A DNA stretch of 64,000 bases, from the NCBI RefSeq assembly GCF_035582795.1, contig NC_134370.1:29189501-29253500 (forward strand). The letters are read 5' to 3'. The notes beneath the pieces were generated by a model. That model searched no databases. It had not been told where the DNA came from and was given only the letters and a program-made list of their open reading frames with translations. Positions 62,292-64,000 of the stretch are shown piece after piece. How positions within the stretch are numbered: position 1 is the first letter of the stretch; each line of letters opens with the position of its first letter. Both the position numbers and the translations under genes were made by a program. Source of the DNA: Mycteria americana. Lineage: Eukaryota; Chordata; Aves; Ciconiiformes; Ciconiidae.

Positions 62292-62779
62292 GTAAAACTG
62301 GAACTGAGCCACTCACGTACCAGCAATAGATGTAAACAGCGGCACTGTTAAGATCTCTTTTGTATTAGATCCTCTAGATTGATTCTGTAAAGGAAATTCC
62401 ATTGCAAACGTGAACTGAGCCTGAAGATTTTGCCTTTGAGATACACAGAGAGGATGGGAAGGAGGACTATCTCCTTCCCTAAGGAAAAAAGATTGTTTTT
62501 AGAAGTTTGCACCTGGTAAGAGCAGATTGGGAATATCCTGAGCTTTAAATTGTGCTTCTTCTAGACTTGTAGGATCTTCCCATCTATTCCGTGTTTTCTG
62601 CCTACCCTAATATAGCCCTACAACTTCCTTCTGTTTCGCTTCTGAGTCTGCCTTTTATCATGCAGTCATGATGTCCAAAAGGATTTACTGGATTGCAAAA
62701 GAGTATTAAAGAAGAAAACTATCAGAGTTCTATAATGGGAAGTGCTTGTCCCTATTTATACTGTGGCTATGTTTTTCAG
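62292..62779 (+). other. RET: RET intron 3
   Basis: 488 bp, phase 1, from GTAAAA (a weaker donor) to GTTTTTCAG. No repeats or other features were seen. Confidence 0.92.
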
Positions 62780-63021
62780 CTGAAGGTATGCCCTTTCGAT
62801 ACAATGAGAACACCACCGGTGTGAGTGTGACGCAGCGCCTAGATCGAGAAGAGAGAGAGAGATACGAGCTGATTGCCAAATGTACCGTGAGAGAGGGCTT
62901 CAGGGAAATGCAGGTTGAGGTGCCCTTCCTGGTGAATGTGTTAGATGAAGACGACTCTCCTCCCTTCCTTCCCAATGGCACTGATACTGCAGATGCTGTT
63001 GTGGAGTTCAACAGGAAAGAG
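62780..63021 (+). CDS. RET: RET coding exon 4: cadherin-like domain 2
   Basis: Encodes residues 198 (split) to 278 and ends exactly at a codon boundary. Its 242 bases equal the human exon 4 length. Conserved landmarks are Gly-Met-Pro-Phe-Arg, Leu-Asp-Arg-Glu (218-221), Tyr-Glu-Leu-Ile, Cys232 (human Cys243), Asp-Glu-Asp-Asp (253-256) and the end Glu-Phe-Asn-Arg-Lys-Glu. The Leu-Asp-Arg-Glu and Asp-Glu-Asp-Asp motifs are cadherin-type calcium-binding elements at the domain 2/3 boundary; RET needs calcium for folding and ligand binding. Asn208 (NTT) and Asn263 (NGT) are potential glycosylation sites. Tyr205 replaces human Cys216, one of the unpaired cysteines linked to poor folding of human RET. 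The acceptor is TTTTTCAG and the donor is GAG|GTAATG. The next exon is beyond the window. Confidence 0.97.
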
Positions 63022-64000
63022 GTAATGTTCTTCTTTATCTAGTCCCTGAAGTAGGAGCGCAGCGGTGGGAGGCGTGATGACTGGGAAACGCCATGCCCTG
63101 GGTCATGGATCTCAGCATCAAGCACGTGACCACACCATGCTCCTCAAAGCTGTGATTGTAAAACGCTGAGTCTGTAGAATTCCTCTCCCCTAAGTTATAT
63201 TTTATTCAGACCCCAAAGTAAGAATAGTTTGGGTCGGGATTTAAGCAGTGTAAAGAAGCGTTAGCAGTTCCTGAGGTCAGGATGGACCATTGCTAGGACT
63301 GTGGTCAGGATCGCCGTATCTCCCCATACTGAGCTCTGCTCTATTTGTTACAGGGTTGCTTCCCCAGGTGACTAAAATTGAGAGTTGTTACAACAGGTGT
63401 ATGTGTGTATCCTTCCCATATATGCAAGTCTATATAAGATATCAGAACTACATTCAGAACATTTATTAGGATGCTGTAGCAGTTAACAGAAAGCTAGGAG
63501 GAACAGTTGTCTGCTGCAGACAAACGTTGCACCTGCAAAGGTGTTGAAGTTTCCAGTGTCAGGCTGTTAAGGGAGAGCTCCAGGATCTTGCTTTAATGGT
63601 GCCCTCCCACTCTTCCCTTACCACCCCAAGGTGATCCTTCGGGGGGTCTAAACCCCTGGGAGTCTTTGTGTCTGCCCCCTGCACGCGTACGCCCCTTGCT
63701 TCCATGGAGAAGTACGCAAGTGGGCTCTTCGGCTCTTCCCACTGGAGCAACAACCCTTTATAAGTCAATGGTATAGAGAAGGCACTTCTTATGGGGCCTA
63801 AACGATGCATTTTTTGTGAGAGGACTTCTGTTTCACAACAGCGGCAATTTTTTTGCAGTCAAATTTCCCTTCAAAGCGTGGTTTGCTCATGTTTGTGTCT
63901 GGAAGGGAAAAGAATGCTTTTGGGACTTTGCTGCCACCTCCCGACTAGAACAAGTGTTGACAAGACACCTATGAACACATCACATTTGCCTGGTCATAAA
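63022..64000 (+). other. RET: RET intron 4 (5' part)
   Basis: Begins GTAATG and runs off the window. No coding similarity to RET exon 5 was found before the edge, and no repeat was recognised. Confidence 0.85.

Noticed and set aside
1..64000. CRISPR arrays, operons, tRNA or rRNA genes
   Set aside because: No regularly spaced repeats, no B-box-like tRNA sequences in a tRNA context and no bacterial gene organisation; the DNA is a vertebrate intron-rich locus.
63022..64000. RET exon 5 inside the window
   Set aside because: No frame here resembles the start of cadherin-like domain 3; exon 5 must lie to the right.

Overview
The window is vertebrate nuclear DNA, almost certainly from a bird and probably not a galliform. 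It carries the 5' part of one protein-coding gene on the + strand, the receptor tyrosine kinase proto-oncogene RET. Four coding exons can be recognised by protein similarity to human RET and by matching intron phases: exon 1 (signal peptide, 14913-14958), exon 2 (59513-59764), exon 3 (61998-62291) and exon 4 (62780-63021). Joined, they give 278 codons against 289 in human. They cover the signal peptide, cadherin-like domain 1 and nearly all of cadherin-like domain 2. Exon 5 onward (rest of the ectodomain, transmembrane segment and kinase) lies beyond the right edge.

Layout: 1-13,300 is upstream intergenic DNA with no recognisable gene. 13,310-15,030 is a two-part CpG island holding the promoter, 5' leader and exon 1. 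14,959-59,512 is a very long (44.55 kb) first intron. 59,765-61,997 is intron 2, with an endogenous-retrovirus solo LTR just before exon 3. 62,292-62,779 is intron 3, and 63,022-64,000 is the start of intron 4.

The bird assignment rests on CR1 retrotransposon ends, an avian-type ERV LTR, and the RET protein itself, which lacks the two unpaired cysteines reported as mammal-restricted. Transposon content is otherwise low, as expected for a bird. No prokaryotic features, CRISPR arrays, tRNA or rRNA genes were seen, and no second protein-coding gene was identified.

The points most worth a second look are: the solo LTR (5-bp target duplication) ending 108 bp before exon 3; a tandem splice acceptor at exon 3 whose second site would create a stop codon at the junction; an apparent rearrangement of cysteines in cadherin-like domain 1; a five-codon upstream ORF in the RET leader; three isolated CpG-dense patches outside the promoter; and a long, nearly open antisense frame in intron 1. 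Everything was read by eye. Repeat family names and regulatory roles are inferences unless stated otherwise.
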